A program made the translations under genes and the position numbers. This document shows, in pieces, positions 40,357 to 40,765 of a DNA stretch of 40,765 nt. The notes under the pieces were generated by a model. The model was not told where the DNA came from. It saw nothing but the letters and a program-made list of their open reading frames with translations, and did no database searches. Position 1 is the stretch's first letter. Each line of letters opens with the position of its first letter. Source of the DNA: Acidipila sp. (lineage in GTDB: Bacteria > Acidobacteriota > Terriglobia > Acidiferrales > UBA7541); contig JAAFGT010000031.1 of the NCBI GenBank assembly GCA_010365215.1, forward strand, positions 1-40,765, written 5' to 3'.

Positions 40357-40765
40357 TCAATACTTCCGCAAAACCGCATCCACCTCGCGGGCCCCGGAGC
40401 CCGACGCTGCGGTCAAGCTTGCCAGCCACTCGCGCAATTGAGCCGGCAGCGGCGCGCGCACCTCCACCGCTTCCTGCTTCACCGGATGCGTAAACACGAT
40501 GCGCGCCGCATGCAGAAAATTTCGCCCCAGAGGCTCGAGCGACAGGCGTCCGGCATGTGGCGTCTGCGGCGCGCCATAAAGCGTATCGCCCACCACGGCG
40601 TGTCCCAGCGCCGAAAAATGGACGCGGATCTGGTGCGTGCGCCCGGTGTGCAGGTTCACTTCCACCAGCGTGTAACCCTCCAGCCGCGCCAGCACGCGCC
40701 AGTCCGTGCGCGCGGTGCGGCCGTCGCGCCGCCGCGTCGTCATGCGCGTGCGATGGTGCAGATCG
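40357..40765 (-). CDS. RluA-family pseudouridine synthase, C-terminal part
   Basis: The frame is open to the right edge, so the N-terminal S4 and catalytic Asp region lies outside. The visible residues contain LVEVNLHTGRTHQIRVHFSALGHAVVGDTLYG, the conserved RluA/RluD C-terminal signature that contacts RNA. It is followed by RNFLHAARIVFTHPVKQEAVEVRAPLP, as in RluD. An internal ATG at 40743 should not be taken as the start, because the upstream codons continue the family pattern. It would modify uridines in 23S rRNA; which position cannot be told. It stands directly upstream of the third VWFA gene on the same strand. Confidence 0.88.
   Translation of the reverse strand, partial: DLHHRTRMTTRRRDGRTARTDWRVLARLEGYTLVEVNLHTGRTHQIRVHFSALGHAVVGDTLYGAPQTPHAGRLSLEPLGRNFLHAARIVFTHPVKQEAVEVRAPLPAQLREWLASLTAASGSGAREVDAVLRKY

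Noticed and set aside
1-40765. CRISPR array, insertion sequence or integration site
   Set aside because: No regularly spaced repeats, transposase motifs or flanking direct repeats of the right kind were seen.

Overview
The window (about 41 kb, high GC) looks like chromosome of an Acidobacteriota bacterium, probably of the Terriglobia/Koribacter type. This is inferred from three secreted proteins of the acidobacterial 'VWFA-related' family within 4 kb, a bactofilin, small stress membrane proteins, and GC-rich coding regions with long antisense open frames. I see no prophage, transposase, CRISPR array, tRNA or rRNA. Most genes are housekeeping or envelope genes, and most are on the minus strand.

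Layout. 1-0.8 kb: the 5' end of rpsI and complete rplM with a good promoter. 0.9-6 kb: a four-gene operon, tetR-tolC-emrA-emrB, encoding a repressor and a complete tripartite efflux pump, with a palindromic operator on its promoter. 6-7 kb: crcB and a DUF190 gene behind a fluoride riboswitch with an intrinsic terminator. 7-8.4 kb: bactofilin and lexA. 8.4-15.6 kb: 2-oxoglutarate dehydrogenase E1 with a small unknown gene downstream, a divergent MacB/FtsX-type permease, and the two-subunit 2-oxoacid:ferredoxin oxidoreductase korAB. 15.8-20 kb: an M23 peptidase, a penicillin-binding transpeptidase and a secreted protein with four repeats. 20-24 kb: recA, 3-hydroxyacyl-CoA dehydrogenase and thiolase. 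24-32.7 kb: envelope and stress genes (BrkB/YihY, DUF4112, secreted amidase, YceI, a DUF883/DUF1469/DUF3618-like trio, GlsB) and an outer-membrane protein. 32.8-36 kb: a UvrD-type helicase fused to an iron-sulfur RecB-type nuclease. 36-40.8 kb: a PPOX flavoprotein, a tiny lysine-rich ORF with its own promoter and terminator, three VWFA-related proteins, and the C-terminal part of an RluA-type pseudouridine synthase.

How the parts work together. lexA and recA lie 13 kb apart, but both carry the same ~21-bp direct-repeat element upstream (17 of 21 bases identical). In the lexA promoter it fills the -35/-10 spacer, so it is a strong candidate for this organism's SOS box. The efflux operon and the fluoride-riboswitch operon are each self-contained sensor-plus-exporter units. 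The E1 and KOR genes suggest two routes from 2-oxoglutarate to succinyl-CoA. The least expected object is the 15-codon Lys/Ala ORF at 36652-36699, which has a consensus-like promoter, a Shine-Dalgarno sequence and a strong terminator and is too short for gene finders.
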